DNA of 24,564 bases from Bacteroidales bacterium (GCA_017471085.1 JAFUWW010000032.1:1-24564); one strand, 5' to 3'; numbered from the stretch's first letter, positions 7,745 through 16,589 are shown. A program made the numbers and translations. Notes: a model not told the origin generated them from the letters alone.

Positions 7745-8907
7745 CTCTGCAAACGGGCGGCACACGCAAGCGCACGGGCGTAGGACTCGTCGTTGGTGGC
7801 GAAAATATCTTCCAGTGAAGGGGTACCTACAAAATCCACACCATCCATCACCTCCTTCACCACGGCAGGAATATCATAGAAGCCGATCCGGTCTTGCAGG
7901 AAGGCGGCCACGGCAGCCTCGTTGGCGGCGTTCATGGCGCAGGGCACGTTCCCGCCCCGCTCCATGGCCTCCGACGCCAGCTGCAGGCACGGGAATTTAT
8001 CCCGGTCCGGTTCATAGAAAGTAAGGCCTTGCAATTCGCTGAAATCCAGCCGTTTTCCATCCAGCGGGAGCCGCTCCGGATAAGCCATGGCCAGCTGGAT
8101 GGGGAGGCGCATGTCCGGGCATCCCAGCTGCGCGATCACGGCGCCGTCGGCATATTCCACCATGGAATGGATCACCGATTCGGGGTGCACCACCACATGG
8201 ATGCGCGAAGGCTCCACGTCGAAGAGCCACTTGGCCTCGATCATCTCGAACCCCTTGTTTATCATGGTGGCCGAGTCGATGGTGATCTTGGCGCCCATGT
8301 CCCAGTTGGGATGCCTGAGCGCCTGCTCTTTCCGGGCCGATGCGATCTGTTCCCGCGTCCAGGTGCGGAAAGGACCGCCGGAGGCCGTAAGGTGGAGCAG
8401 CCGCACGGGATTCCCCTGGGAGCCCTGCAGGCACTGGAAGATGGCTGAATGCTCGGAATCGACCGGCAGGATGGGAGCCTTGCAAACACGGGCCTGCTCC
8501 ATCACCAGGGCACCGGCGGCAACCAGCGTCTCCTTGTTGGCCAGGGCGATGGTCTTCCCCGCCCCGATGGCGGCCAGGGTGGGCCTGAGACCGCTGAATC
8601 CTACCATGGCGGCCACCACCACATCCACTTCGGGAGCCTGCACCAAGGCGCACGCGGCATCGATGCCGCCGTGCACCTGGATATCGGCCGGAAGGGCCTG
8701 TCGGACCTCCTGATATTTGTCCGGATTGCAGATGACCACATGCGGGACATGATAGGCCAGCGCCTGCTCCACCAGGAGGGAAGCGCTGTTGTTGGCCGAC
8801 AGCATGAAAATGCGGAAACGGTCCGGATGCTGCCGGACAACGTCCAGGGTCTGCGTGCCGATGGAGCCCGTGGAGCCCAGGACGGCGATTTGCTTGATTT
8901 GCGTCAT
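7741..8907 (-). CDS. dxr: 1-deoxy-D-xylulose 5-phosphate reductoisomerase
   Basis: A 388-residue enzyme, normal for the family. It converts DXP to MEP using NADPH in the cytoplasmic MEP pathway for isoprenoids. Visible motifs are the NADPH-binding GSTGSIGTQTLD at the N-terminus, NKETLVAAG, the metal/substrate site DSEHSAIFQ, TASGGPF, the HPNWDMGAKITIDSATM loop with its catalytic residues, and HPESVIHSMVEY. It starts 4 bp after the M23 peptidase stop and overlaps rseP by 4 bp, so it is translationally coupled. Confidence 0.98.
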   Translation of the reverse strand: MTQIKQIAVLGSTGSIGTQTLDVVRQHPDRFRIFMLSANNSASLLVEQALAYHVPHVVICNPDKYQEVRQALPADIQVHGGIDAACALVQAPEVDVVVAAMVGFSGLRPTLAAIGAGKTIALANKETLVAAGALVMEQARVCKAPILPVDSEHSAIFQCLQGSQGNPVRLLHLTASGGPFRTWTREQIASARKEQALRHPNWDMGAKITIDSATMINKGFEMIEAKWLFDVEPSRIHVVVHPESVIHSMVEYADGAVIAQLGCPDMRLPIQLAMAYPERLPLDGKRLDFSELQGLTFYEPDRDKFPCLQLASEAMERGGNVPCAMNAANEAAVAAFLQDRIGFYDIPAVVKEVMDGVDFVGTPSLEDIFATNDESYARALACAARLQR

Positions 8908-8911
8908 ACGG

Positions 8912-9751
8912 TTAAAAACTGATGTACTGGGCCGGATCTACCGGGGCGCCCTCGTACCATAGTTCGAAATGCAGGTGGTCGCCGGTGATCAGGGAACTGG
9001 ACGAGGCGACCATGCCTACCGGCGTTCCGGCCTTTACCACGTCACCGCTGCTGCGGAGCACCTTCTGGTTGTTCTTATAGATGGACAGGATGTCACCTTT
9101 GTGCTGGATGGCAAGCGTGTAGCCGGTTTCATCGTCCCAGCCGGTATAGACCACGGTGCCGTCCAGGACGGCCATTACCGGAGTCCCGGCGGGGGCGGTG
9201 ATGTCCATCCAGGGATGGACGGAGCGCTCGAAGCCCCTGGACACCACGCCCTTGAGCGGAGGGAAGAACGACATGGCCTCAATGGGCAGGTTCCTGGTGG
9301 CCCCTGTCACGTAGAACTGTTCCCGCTCGGTGACATCGGCCCGGAGGAGGGAATCCCTGTAGGCCAGATAGACGGAATCTACCGTGCTGCGGGAGGCCTG
9401 GTTGGACAAGATGAGGCTGTCCATGCGGATGGGGGTCTCCCCCGCCACCACGCGACGCAGGTTCTCCGTGTACAGCTCCCACTGCAGGATACGGGTTTCC
9501 AGCGAATCGATCCTGAGGGAGTTCTGCACGGCCTGGCGGCGGCTGTGGGCGTCCGGATAACCGGGGATGAATGTCCGGATGGGCGTATAGGCAATCAGGC
9601 AGAACAGTCCGACGACCACGATAACCACCGCAGAAATGGCGGCGACAACGAAGGTGGTCCTGCTGAACCGGAGGCTCCAAAGGCGCTCATGGGAGGTGGC
9701 GTCTACCAGGGAGAGCCTGAAATTCCGGATTTTCTTATCTTGGTTGTCCAT
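8912..9751 (-). CDS. Membrane-anchored M23 family metallopeptidase
   Basis: A 279-residue protein with a cytoplasmic N-terminus, one transmembrane helix at about 34-56, a periplasmic coiled segment (about 75-130) and a C-terminal LytM/M23 domain. Zinc ligands look intact: H179 and D183 in HPWMD, and H259/H261 in HLHFEL. The family cleaves peptidoglycan cross-bridges or activates amidases. It is the first gene of the operon with dxr, rseP and DUF4837. Only 26 bp separate it from the divergent ruvX, and no TAnnTTTG box for the minus strand is seen there, so its promoter is probably inside ruvX. Confidence 0.93.
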   Translation of the reverse strand: MDNQDKKIRNFRLSLVDATSHERLWSLRFSRTTFVVAAISAVVIVVVGLFCLIAYTPIRTFIPGYPDAHSRRQAVQNSLRIDSLETRILQWELYTENLRRVVAGETPIRMDSLILSNQASRSTVDSVYLAYRDSLLRADVTEREQFYVTGATRNLPIEAMSFFPPLKGVVSRGFERSVHPWMDITAPAGTPVMAVLDGTVVYTGWDDETGYTLAIQHKGDILSIYKNNQKVLRSSGDVVKAGTPVGMVASSSSLITGDHLHFELWYEGAPVDPAQYISF

Positions 9752-9762
9752 AAATAAATTCG

Positions 9763-9770
9763 TAACTTTG
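9763..9770 (+). promoter_or_regulatory. Promoter -7 box of ruvX-def
   Basis: TAACTTTG fits the Bacteroidota -7 consensus; a TTGG 19 bp upstream (9740-9743) is a weak -33, lying inside the divergent M23 gene. The box ends 7 nt before the ruvX ATG, predicting a leaderless or nearly leaderless transcript. Confidence 0.6.
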
Positions 9771-9777
9771 CGGCCGT

Positions 9778-10266
9778 ATGGACAGACTTGTCGGAATAGA
9801 TTACGGACTGAAGCGCACCGGCCTCGCCGCCAGTGACCCTTTGGGTATCTTTGCTTCCGCGCTGGATACGGTCGATTCTACAAAGATAATAGATTATCTC
9901 AAAAATTACGCCGAAAAAGAGAGAATCATTCGATTTGTGGTGGGTTATCCTTACAATCTGGACGGCCGCCCGGCAGAAGCCCAGGCCCATGTAGACACCT
10001 TCCTGAAGGTGCTGCAGAAAGCCTTCCCGGAGGTTCCGGTGACGCTGGAAGACGAACGCTTTACTTCCGTGCTCGCCCATAGGGCCATGATCGACGGGGG
10101 CATGAAGGCGCAGGACCGCCGCAACAAGGCCTCGGTAGACCGCATCAGCGCAGCCATCATCCTGCAGGGCTATCTGGACCGCCAGAGAGGAGGAAGTTCC
10201 TTCATCGACCCGGAGAACGTCCCCGAAAGCCTGTCCCGCGACAAGACAAAAAAGAGAAGGAAATGA
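9778..10266 (+). CDS. ruvX: Putative pre-16S rRNA nuclease / Holliday junction resolvase-like YqgF
   Basis: A 162-residue RNase H-fold protein of the YqgF/RuvX family. Visible are the first acidic strand GIDYGLKRTGLA, the VGYPYNLDGRP motif, DERFTSV with the middle acidic residue, and the final VDRISAAIIL helix. The C-terminus has a basic tail. YqgF processes the 5' end of 16S rRNA in E. coli; the older resolvase name persists. Its stop overlaps the start of def as ATGA, so the two are translationally coupled. Confidence 0.95.
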   Translation: MDRLVGIDYGLKRTGLAASDPLGIFASALDTVDSTKIIDYLKNYAEKERIIRFVVGYPYNLDGRPAEAQAHVDTFLKVLQKAFPEVPVTLEDERFTSVLAHRAMIDGGMKAQDRRNKASVDRISAAIILQGYLDRQRGGSSFIDPENVPESLSRDKTKKRRK

Positions 10267-10817
10267 TAAGACCCATCTATCTTTACGGGGCCGAAGTGCT
10301 CCGCAGAAAGGCCTCCGAGGCCGATTTGACCGACAAAGAATGCCTCGCCGCCCTGGTGCAGGACCTCAAGGACACCCTGGCCAAGGCCGACGGCTGCGGC
10401 CTGGCCGCTCCCCAGATCGGGGAAAGCGTCCGGGTGGTGATTGTGGACGGAGACGTGGTCTCCGACATGTACGACTACCTGAAAGGCTTCCGCCGCACCC
10501 TCATCAACCCGGTAATCACGGAGGAAAGCGAAGAAAAGGTGACCTATTCCGAAGGCTGCCTCAGCATCCCCGGCATCTATTGCGACATCGTCCGTCCCAA
10601 GAAGATTACCGTGGAGTATTACGACGAAGACCTGAAAAAAGTCACCGAAACCTTCGACAACTTCGCCAGCCGCATGATCCAGCACGAGCTCTCCCATCTG
10701 GAAGGAGACCTGTTCACGGACCATGCCGCACCCATCCGGCGCAAAATGCTCGCCGGCAAACTGCAGAACATTACCAAAGGCAAGGTACATCCGCACTATA
10801 ACGCCAAGCTGAAATAA
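10263..10817 (+). CDS. def: Peptide deformylase
   Basis: A 184-residue enzyme that removes the formyl group from new proteins in the cytoplasm. The three family motifs are present: GCGLAAPQIG, EGCLSIPG with metal ligand C99, and QHELSHLEG with H141 and H145. Length is normal. Second gene of the ruvX-def pair and followed by a strong terminator. Confidence 0.98.
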   Translation: MIRPIYLYGAEVLRRKASEADLTDKECLAALVQDLKDTLAKADGCGLAAPQIGESVRVVIVDGDVVSDMYDYLKGFRRTLINPVITEESEEKVTYSEGCLSIPGIYCDIVRPKKITVEYYDEDLKKVTETFDNFASRMIQHELSHLEGDLFTDHAAPIRRKMLAGKLQNITKGKVHPHYNAKLK

Positions 10818-10847
10818 CCGCCCGGAAAGGTTTTTCCGCTGTTTTTA

Positions 10848-10892
10848 CCCTCCTCAATGGACGGCATCCGTCCTGTTGGGGAGGGTTTTGTT
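10848..10892 (+). terminator. Rho-independent terminator of ruvX-def
   Basis: A long two-part hairpin: CCCTCCTCAA (10848-10857) pairs with TTGGGGAGGG (ending 10885), and GGACGG-CAT-CCGTCC (10859-10873) pairs inside it. TTTTGTTTG follows at once. Confidence 0.9.
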
Positions 10893-11055
10893 TGTAGCTA
10901 CGAACATTGTTAAAAATTTTTAAAAATTTATTTTTTAGCCAAATTTAAAAATTTTAATTAAAAATTGTTACTCCGGTCTAAATCTTCACTTCCAACTGTT
11001 AACCATTATTCGCAAAATACAAAAATATTCATTTAATATACTGTATTTCAGCATC
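10893..11055. other. AT-rich intergenic region with inverted repeat upstream of susC
   Basis: The 10818-11205 gap has no gene. After the def terminator it becomes strongly AT-rich. An imperfect inverted repeat of A/T tracts (about 10912-10930 against 10941-10955) lies upstream of the susC promoter and could act as an UP-like or curved-DNA element. No known regulator site is recognised. Confidence 0.5.
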
Positions 11056-11084
11056 TTGCGAGAAAATATTTTTTATTATATTTG
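11056..11084 (+). promoter_or_regulatory. Promoter of susC-susD
   Basis: TTG (11056-11058), an 18-bp spacer and TATATTTG (11077-11084) form a good Bacteroidota promoter. It sits 121 nt before the susC ATG, leaving a long 5' leader. Confidence 0.8.
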
Positions 11085-11130
11085 CACCGGAAAGAACCAA
11101 TCAAACGGGTTTCCAAGTAGTAGTGTATCT

Positions 11131-11179
11131 AAAGCAAGAGGTTTGGTAACCCTCCTGCTTTAAAACTGAAAACAGTTTT
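11131..11179 (+). promoter_or_regulatory. Structured 5' leader of susC, two hairpins
   Basis: Hairpin 1 pairs 11131-11141 with 11151-11161 (11 bp with one mismatch, loop TTTGGTAAC). Hairpin 2 immediately follows: AAAACTG (11162-11168), AAAA, CAGTTTT (11173-11179), perfect 7-bp stem. Hairpin 2 is AT-rich and followed by TTTAATTTT, vaguely terminator-like. No known riboswitch class is recognised. Confidence 0.55.
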
Positions 11180-11205
11180 ATGTTTAATTTTAGTACCATT
11201 AACCC

Positions 11206-14200
11206 ATGAAAAAAGCATTACTTGTGCTGGCTTGCTTCTTCGCGAGCCTGACGCTGGCATTTGCACAGAAGACCGTACGGGGCACCGTCTCCGATACGGC
11301 CGGAGAGCCGGTGGTGGGTGCTTACGTGATGGTTTCCGGCAGTGCCAGCCTGGGCGCCATTACCGACGCTACCGGTGCCTTCAGCATCGCCAATGTCCCC
11401 AATTCCGCCGAATCACTGGTGGTTTCCTGCATCGGCTATTCCACCAAAACCGTAGCCATCGGCAACGGCCCGGTCGCCATCGTCCTGGAAGAGGACAATG
11501 AATACCTGGACGAGGTGGTGGTCACCGCGCAGGGTCTCACCCGCAAGGAAAAGGCCATCGGCTATTCGGTTCAGAGCATCAATTCCGAGCAGCTCACCTC
11601 CACCCACAGCTCCGCGCTGGGCAACTCCCTGGCCGGCAAGGTGGCAGGCGCCCAGTTCTGGGGATCCGGCGGTTCCACCTTCGATGAAGGCCGTATCGTC
11701 CTGCGCGGCCCCACTTCCTACAGCAATGTGGAGGGCAGCGAGCCCATCTATGTCGTGGACGGAACCATCATGAGCAACGCCAACGCCGTAAACATGGACG
11801 ACGTGGCCAGCATCAACATCCTGAAAGGCCCCTCCGCCACCGCCCTGTACGGTTCCCGCGGTGCCAACGGCGCCGTCGTGATCACCACCAAGCGGGCCGA
11901 GGAAGGCCAGTCCCATATCGATTTCTCCCACACCACTTCGGTCCAGACCTATTACAATCATATCAACTTCCAGAAGCTGTATGGCGGCGGTTCCTATGGC
12001 CGTGGCCTGGAGAGAGTGGCGGCAGAAAACGGCGATTCCATCGACTATCTGTCTGCCGCGTACCTGCTGGACGATCTGGGCGACGGCACCTATGCCATGG
12101 ACTATTACTCCGATGAAAACTGGGGCGCCCGCTACGACGGCACCACCCTGGTGCGGTCCGCCCTGTCCTGGGACCCGACTTCTCCCTACTATGGACAGGC
12201 CACTCCCTGGGAGTACCAGCTGAACCTGCGTGACCTTACTCGCAATGCCTGGACCAACACCACCAACATCGCTTTCTCCAAGGCCACCAAGGGGCTGAGC
12301 ACCCGCGTCGCCTTCACCAACGTGGAGCAGCAGGGCGTATTCTACAATTCCAACGCAGTCCGCCGCTCCTTCAGCATCACCTCAACGGCCAAGCCTACTT
12401 CCTGGCTCACCGCCGACTTCAGCTACCGCTACCGTTACCGCAAGAACCACAACCCTTCTTCCGAGGGCTATTCCGCCAACGGCAACTACCTCTGCGACTT
12501 CGTGCAGTGGGGCCAGACCAACGTGAACCTGGCCCAGCTCAGGGACTGGCAGCGTCCGGACGGCAGCTGGCGCAACTGGAACATCATTTCCACCGACGAC
12601 ATCAGCGCCAACTTCCACGACAACCCCTTTGCCGTCATGGAGAACTACAACAACGACGATGCCACCAATTATCACCTGATCGCCGGTGACATCTACGCTT
12701 CCCTGCCGCTGAACATCCGCCTGGGCGTGCGTGTCAACAGCTCCATCACCAACCAGTTGAGAGAATACCGGTACGGAACGGGATCCATCAACTTCGACTC
12801 CTACTTCCGCACCTACCAGACCAACGTAAGCGACTTCACGGCCCAGGCCTATGCCACCTGGAGCGATTCCTTCGTGGACGGCAAACTTACGGCTGAGGCC
12901 GCGGCCTTCGCAGAAAACCGCACCTACGATTACTATTATCTCACCAGCAACACCAACGGCGGCCTGTCCGTGAAGGACTTCTACAATCTGGCAGGTTCTT
13001 CCAGCACCTATTCCACCAGCAATACGGAGCGGCACTTCGAGACCCGCTCGTTCTTCGGCACCGCCACCCTCGGCTGGGACGACTTCGTCTATCTGGACGG
13101 TTCCATCCGCTACGACATCGACTCCCGGCTGGCTCCTGACAACAATGCCTTCCTTTACGGCGGAGGTTCCCTGTCCGTGATGCTCAGCAAATTCATCAAC
13201 GCACCCTGGCTCAACTTCTGGAAGATCCGCGGTTCCGTGGCACAGGTAGGCTCCACCATTGACGTCTACAACATCTATCCCACTTACAACGTCAACACCA
13301 AGTTCCACGGCCAGCCCGCCCTCCGCGAACCCACTTCGCAGGTGAACCCGAACATCCTGCCCACTATCTCCACTTCTTATGAACTGGGTACTGAGTTCAA
13401 ACTCTTCGGCAACCGACTGTTCGGTGACTTCAACATCTACCGCAAGAACACCCGGAACGACATCATCAACGCCACCGTGCTTCCGCAGTCCGGTTATTCT
13501 TCGCGCAAGATGAACGCCGGTCTGGTCCGCAACCAGGGTATCGAACTGCAGCTCGGCGGAACGCCGGTGAAGACCAGCAACTTTGAGTGGACCCTGTCCG
13601 GGAACATCGCCAAGAACGTGAATACGCTCATCGAACTGAGCGACGACCAGCATGAGACCACCATCTACGACAACCGGTTCTATTACAGCTGGCGGCAGAA
13701 ATCCGTTGAAGGATACCCGATCGGCGTCATTGAAACCGCCTCCCGCTGGGCCCGTACCGAAGACGGAAAGCTCATCCTCACCGACGGCAATGCCAACGTG
13801 GGCGAAGTCCGTCCCACCTGGGACATCTCCAACAAGATCGCCGGCAACACCCAGCCCGACCTGACGGGCGGTTTCAACACCAGTTTCCGCTTCAAGCAGT
13901 TCACCCTCAACGCATCCCTCGACTTCATGATCGGCGGCCAGTTCGTCTCCTGGACCAACATGTGGGGCCAGGGCAGCGGCCTGCTCGCAGAAACGGCAGC
14001 GGTCAACGACCGGGGCAAGAACATCCGTGAGCCCATCGCTGTCGGCGGAGGTATCTTTGTGGAAGGCGTCGATGCCGACGGCAATCCCAAGTCCGGCTAC
14101 ATGAACGCGGCCTACTATTTCCAGTACAAGTATCAGTACGACAACGATTCCTGGGTTTACGACCGTTCCTACGTGAAACTCCGCGAAGTCTCCCTGCGGT

Positions 14201-14409
14201 ACGACCTGCCCCAGAAGTTCATCCAGAACCTGGGCATCGGCCTCTCCCGCGCCAGCGTAGCCTTCGTGGCCACCAACCCCTGGCTCATCTGGGCGGCGGC
14301 CCCGAACCTGGACCCGTCCGAACTGGGCGGCGCCGAATATAACATGCTCGAAGGCGGCCAGGCCATCTCTACCCGCTCGTTCGGTCTTACCGTCAATGTC
14401 ACATTCTAA
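11206..14409 (+). CDS. SusC/RagA family TonB-linked outer-membrane transporter
   Basis: A 1067-residue protein, normal for the family. A signal peptide (cleavage near FA-Q) is followed by a carboxypeptidase-regulatory-like sandwich at about 22-105, the DEVVVTAQG TonB-box-like segment, a plug domain to about 230 (GRIVLRGP, PIYVVDG, INILKGPSATALYGSRGANGAVVITTK) and a 22-strand-type barrel ending in the aromatic beta signal LTVNVTF. It imports oligosaccharides or peptides with energy from TonB, as a complex with the SusD lipoprotein encoded next. No STN domain is present, so signalling to an anti-sigma factor is not expected. The substrate cannot be told. Confidence 0.97.
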   Translation: MKKALLVLACFFASLTLAFAQKTVRGTVSDTAGEPVVGAYVMVSGSASLGAITDATGAFSIANVPNSAESLVVSCIGYSTKTVAIGNGPVAIVLEEDNEYLDEVVVTAQGLTRKEKAIGYSVQSINSEQLTSTHSSALGNSLAGKVAGAQFWGSGGSTFDEGRIVLRGPTSYSNVEGSEPIYVVDGTIMSNANAVNMDDVASINILKGPSATALYGSRGANGAVVITTKRAEEGQSHIDFSHTTSVQTYYNHINFQKLYGGGSYGRGLERVAAENGDSIDYLSAAYLLDDLGDGTYAMDYYSDENWGARYDGTTLVRSALSWDPTSPYYGQATPWEYQLNLRDLTRNAWTNTTNIAFSKATKGLSTRVAFTNVEQQGVFYNSNAVRRSFSITSTAKPTSWLTADFSYRYRYRKNHNPSSEGYSANGNYLCDFVQWGQTNVNLAQLRDWQRPDGSWRNWNIISTDDISANFHDNPFAVMENYNNDDATNYHLIAGDIYASLPLNIRLGVRVNSSITNQLREYRYGTGSINFDSYFRTYQTNVSDFTAQAYATWSDSFVDGKLTAEAAAFAENRTYDYYYLTSNTNGGLSVKDFYNLAGSSSTYSTSNTERHFETRSFFGTATLGWDDFVYLDGSIRYDIDSRLAPDNNAFLYGGGSLSVMLSKFINAPWLNFWKIRGSVAQVGSTIDVYNIYPTYNVNTKFHGQPALREPTSQVNPNILPTISTSYELGTEFKLFGNRLFGDFNIYRKNTRNDIINATVLPQSGYSSRKMNAGLVRNQGIELQLGGTPVKTSNFEWTLSGNIAKNVNTLIELSDDQHETTIYDNRFYYSWRQKSVEGYPIGVIETASRWARTEDGKLILTDGNANVGEVRPTWDISNKIAGNTQPDLTGGFNTSFRFKQFTLNASLDFMIGGQFVSWTNMWGQGSGLLAETAAVNDRGKNIREPIAVGGGIFVEGVDADGNPKSGYMNAAYYFQYKYQYDNDSWVYDRSYVKLREVSLRYDLPQKFIQNLGIGLSRASVAFVATNPWLIWAAAPNLDPSELGGAEYNMLEGGQAISTRSFGLTVNVTF

Positions 14410-14412
14410 TGC

Positions 14413-14418
14413 AGGAGG
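14413..14418 (+). promoter_or_regulatory. Shine-Dalgarno site deciding the susD start
   Basis: AGGAGG lies 8 nt before the ATG at 14427. An in-frame ATG at 14409 overlaps the susC stop but has no such site and would place residues before the lipoprotein signal. This strong site is unusual here, where most genes lack one. Confidence 0.85.
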
Positions 14419-14426
14419 AAAATACA

Positions 14427-16457
14427 ATGAAAGCATATAAATCTATTGCCCTCAGCCTCGCAGCAGTCCTGCTCATCGCAGGGTGCAACTCCCTCAAGGA
14501 CTTCGGAGACATGAACAAGAGCCCGAACGCGCCATCCACGCCATTCACCAGCTACCTGTTTACCGATGCCGCCCGCTACGTATCCTACTTCATCCTGGGC
14601 ACCGCCACCAACGGCTACGATCCCTGGCAGCAGGAATGGACCGGCTACCTGTCCGAATCCAAGAATAACCAGTATGGCCCCCTGGCCACCACCACCTCCT
14701 ACTCCGGGTCAACCCAGATCTACCTCTATGCCCTCAAGAACCTCAACTACATCATCGAGTTCAACGAGGACGAGGCGATCCGCGACGAAGCCTATGTAGC
14801 CTCCTTCGGCACATCGGCCAACCAGATTGCCGCGGCCAAGACCCTGTCCGCCTTCTATTATATGTCGCTGACCGACATCTACGGACCCATCGTCCTGTCG
14901 GAGGCCTTCAAAGGCTCGTCCGAAGACAACTGGACACCCAAGTACGATTCCCAGGAGTCGGTATACACCCAGCTCAACGACATGCTGACGGAAAGCTACC
15001 GCCAGTTCGATGAAAGCGGCTCGCTCAACGGCAGCGCTGATGTCATCTATGGCGGCAACATCGCCAAATGGAAGAAATTCAACGCCTCGCTGCGGATGCT
15101 CCTGGCCATCAAACTCTGCGACGTCGCTCCGGAAGTGGGCAAGAGCCGTTTCGCCGCCGCCTATGGCGACGGTGGCATGGAAGACGAAGCCGACGGTTTC
15201 TACTACTCCTACGACGACCTCAACTGGAACATGCTTTACTACTGGTGTAATCCCAGTTATGCCAGTGCCGGCCTCAATGCCGTCCCCAACTATTTCATCG
15301 TAGAGCAGATGAAAGAATTCGAAGACAACCGTATGTTCGAATATTTCGACATCGAGGGCTACAGAGGCTCCCGCGATCCTTCCATCTTCCCGCGTGACCA
15401 GTACACTTCCTTCTACGGCGTACCGTTCGGCCTTATCAGCAACGATGCCGTGAATGCCTGGACCGACTGCTGCGCTTCCGTGAACAGCAAGATGCTGGAG
15501 ATGGGCGCCACCCTGCCGGTAATCACCACCGCCCGCGTGCTTCTGACCGAGGCCGAAGCCGCCTGGAGAGGCTGGATCTCCGCCGACCCGCAGGCCCTTT
15601 ACGAGAAAGGCATCACCGTCTCCTTCGAGCAGTGGGGCGCCTCCGGTGCCGCCCAGTACATCAAGAAACCCGCCATCGCCTACAAGGGCGGAGACGCCGC
15701 CCTGGAGCAGATCGCCATCCAGCGCTGGATTGCCGGTTACCTCTCCGACGGTGTGGAAGCCTGGTCCGACTGGCGCCGTCTGGACATCCCCTACATGCCG
15801 GTAGGTCCCGGTGCCGCCACCGTGGGCAATGAGCACTATCCGTACCGTCTGGGGTACAACACATCCTACGATTCCGCCTATAACGCCGAGAACTATGCCG
15901 CCGCCCTTGCCCAGATCAGCAGCGGGAAGGACGATACCGACGGCCGCGTCTGGTGGGATGTCGCCCCCAACCGCATGGGCGTGCTTCCGGACGATGTGCT
16001 CGAACCCAGCGTCCAGATTCCGGCCGACTGGCAGCCTGTCATGAGTGGCACTTACTACTACCTGGGTGGCGGCAGCGCGAACGACGAACCGCTGGGCGAA
16101 GGACTCTTCGGCATGGACTCCATCGAGACCACCCTCTACCAGGACGCCAATCACCCGGATGCATACAAGTTCTCCCCCTGGGGTGACGGTTCCGTGGAAC
16201 TGTTCCTGAACTGGGACGCCGCTTCCAGCACCTACTTCGTTCCCAACCAGATCGTGGGTACCTACGGAGGATATGCCATCAATGTGGCCGACCGCGACAC
16301 CGACCAGGGGACCGACAACAACTACCGCGGCGAGTGGGATCCCGAGGACGGCTGCTTGTGGATCTACATGATGTACCGCGCCGACGGCCCCAGAGGCTCC
16401 TCCGATAACGCACTCCTGATCAACTACGGTTACGATGTGTTCGAGCCGGCCGAATGA
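14427..16457 (+). CDS. SusD/RagB-like outer-membrane lipoprotein with extra C-terminal domain
   Basis: A 676-residue lipoprotein with lipobox LIAGC (C20), followed by the family hallmark FGDMNKSPNAPS. It resembles the SusD-like_2 type: helical TPR-like repeats, then the typical C-terminal motif RVWWDV at about 508-512, where family members normally end. About 160 further residues (515-676) follow, rich in Gly, Asp, Tyr and Trp, looking like a beta-sandwich. SusD proteins form the substrate-binding lid on SusC at the cell surface. The added domain may be an extra binding module; I cannot name its family. It is coupled to susC by a 17-bp gap and its own Shine-Dalgarno site. Confidence 0.93.
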   Translation: MKAYKSIALSLAAVLLIAGCNSLKDFGDMNKSPNAPSTPFTSYLFTDAARYVSYFILGTATNGYDPWQQEWTGYLSESKNNQYGPLATTTSYSGSTQIYLYALKNLNYIIEFNEDEAIRDEAYVASFGTSANQIAAAKTLSAFYYMSLTDIYGPIVLSEAFKGSSEDNWTPKYDSQESVYTQLNDMLTESYRQFDESGSLNGSADVIYGGNIAKWKKFNASLRMLLAIKLCDVAPEVGKSRFAAAYGDGGMEDEADGFYYSYDDLNWNMLYYWCNPSYASAGLNAVPNYFIVEQMKEFEDNRMFEYFDIEGYRGSRDPSIFPRDQYTSFYGVPFGLISNDAVNAWTDCCASVNSKMLEMGATLPVITTARVLLTEAEAAWRGWISADPQALYEKGITVSFEQWGASGAAQYIKKPAIAYKGGDAALEQIAIQRWIAGYLSDGVEAWSDWRRLDIPYMPVGPGAATVGNEHYPYRLGYNTSYDSAYNAENYAAALAQISSGKDDTDGRVWWDVAPNRMGVLPDDVLEPSVQIPADWQPVMSGTYYYLGGGSANDEPLGEGLFGMDSIETTLYQDANHPDAYKFSPWGDGSVELFLNWDAASSTYFVPNQIVGTYGGYAINVADRDTDQGTDNNYRGEWDPEDGCLWIYMMYRADGPRGSSDNALLINYGYDVFEPAE

Positions 16458-16526
16458 CGAAAATCAGATTCTATTCATATTGAAAGCTCAGATTAGTTAA
16501 ACACAATATTGATATGATCTGACCCC

Positions 16527-16562
16527 CCGGAGCGAGTCGTGAGATTCGCTCCGGTTTTTTTT
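16527..16562 (+). terminator. Rho-independent terminator of susC-susD
   Basis: CCGGAGCGA (16527-16535), a 10-nt loop and TCGCTCCGG (16546-16554) form a perfect 9-bp stem followed directly by eight T. Confidence 0.93.
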
Positions 16563-16589
16563 ACAGTTTTCATCTTGACGGAAAATTCG

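Noticed and set aside
9846..9853. TATCTTTG within ruvX as an internal promoter
   Set aside because: It encodes conserved residues in frame and has no -33 partner; chance match.
11131..11205. susC leader as a known riboswitch
   Set aside because: No TPP, cobalamin or other class consensus is recognised, and the stems are simple hairpins.
12382..14436. A 684-codon open frame opposite susC
   Set aside because: It is a mirror frame of the SusC barrel, with no recognisable motif and low-complexity Val/Gly/Asp composition.
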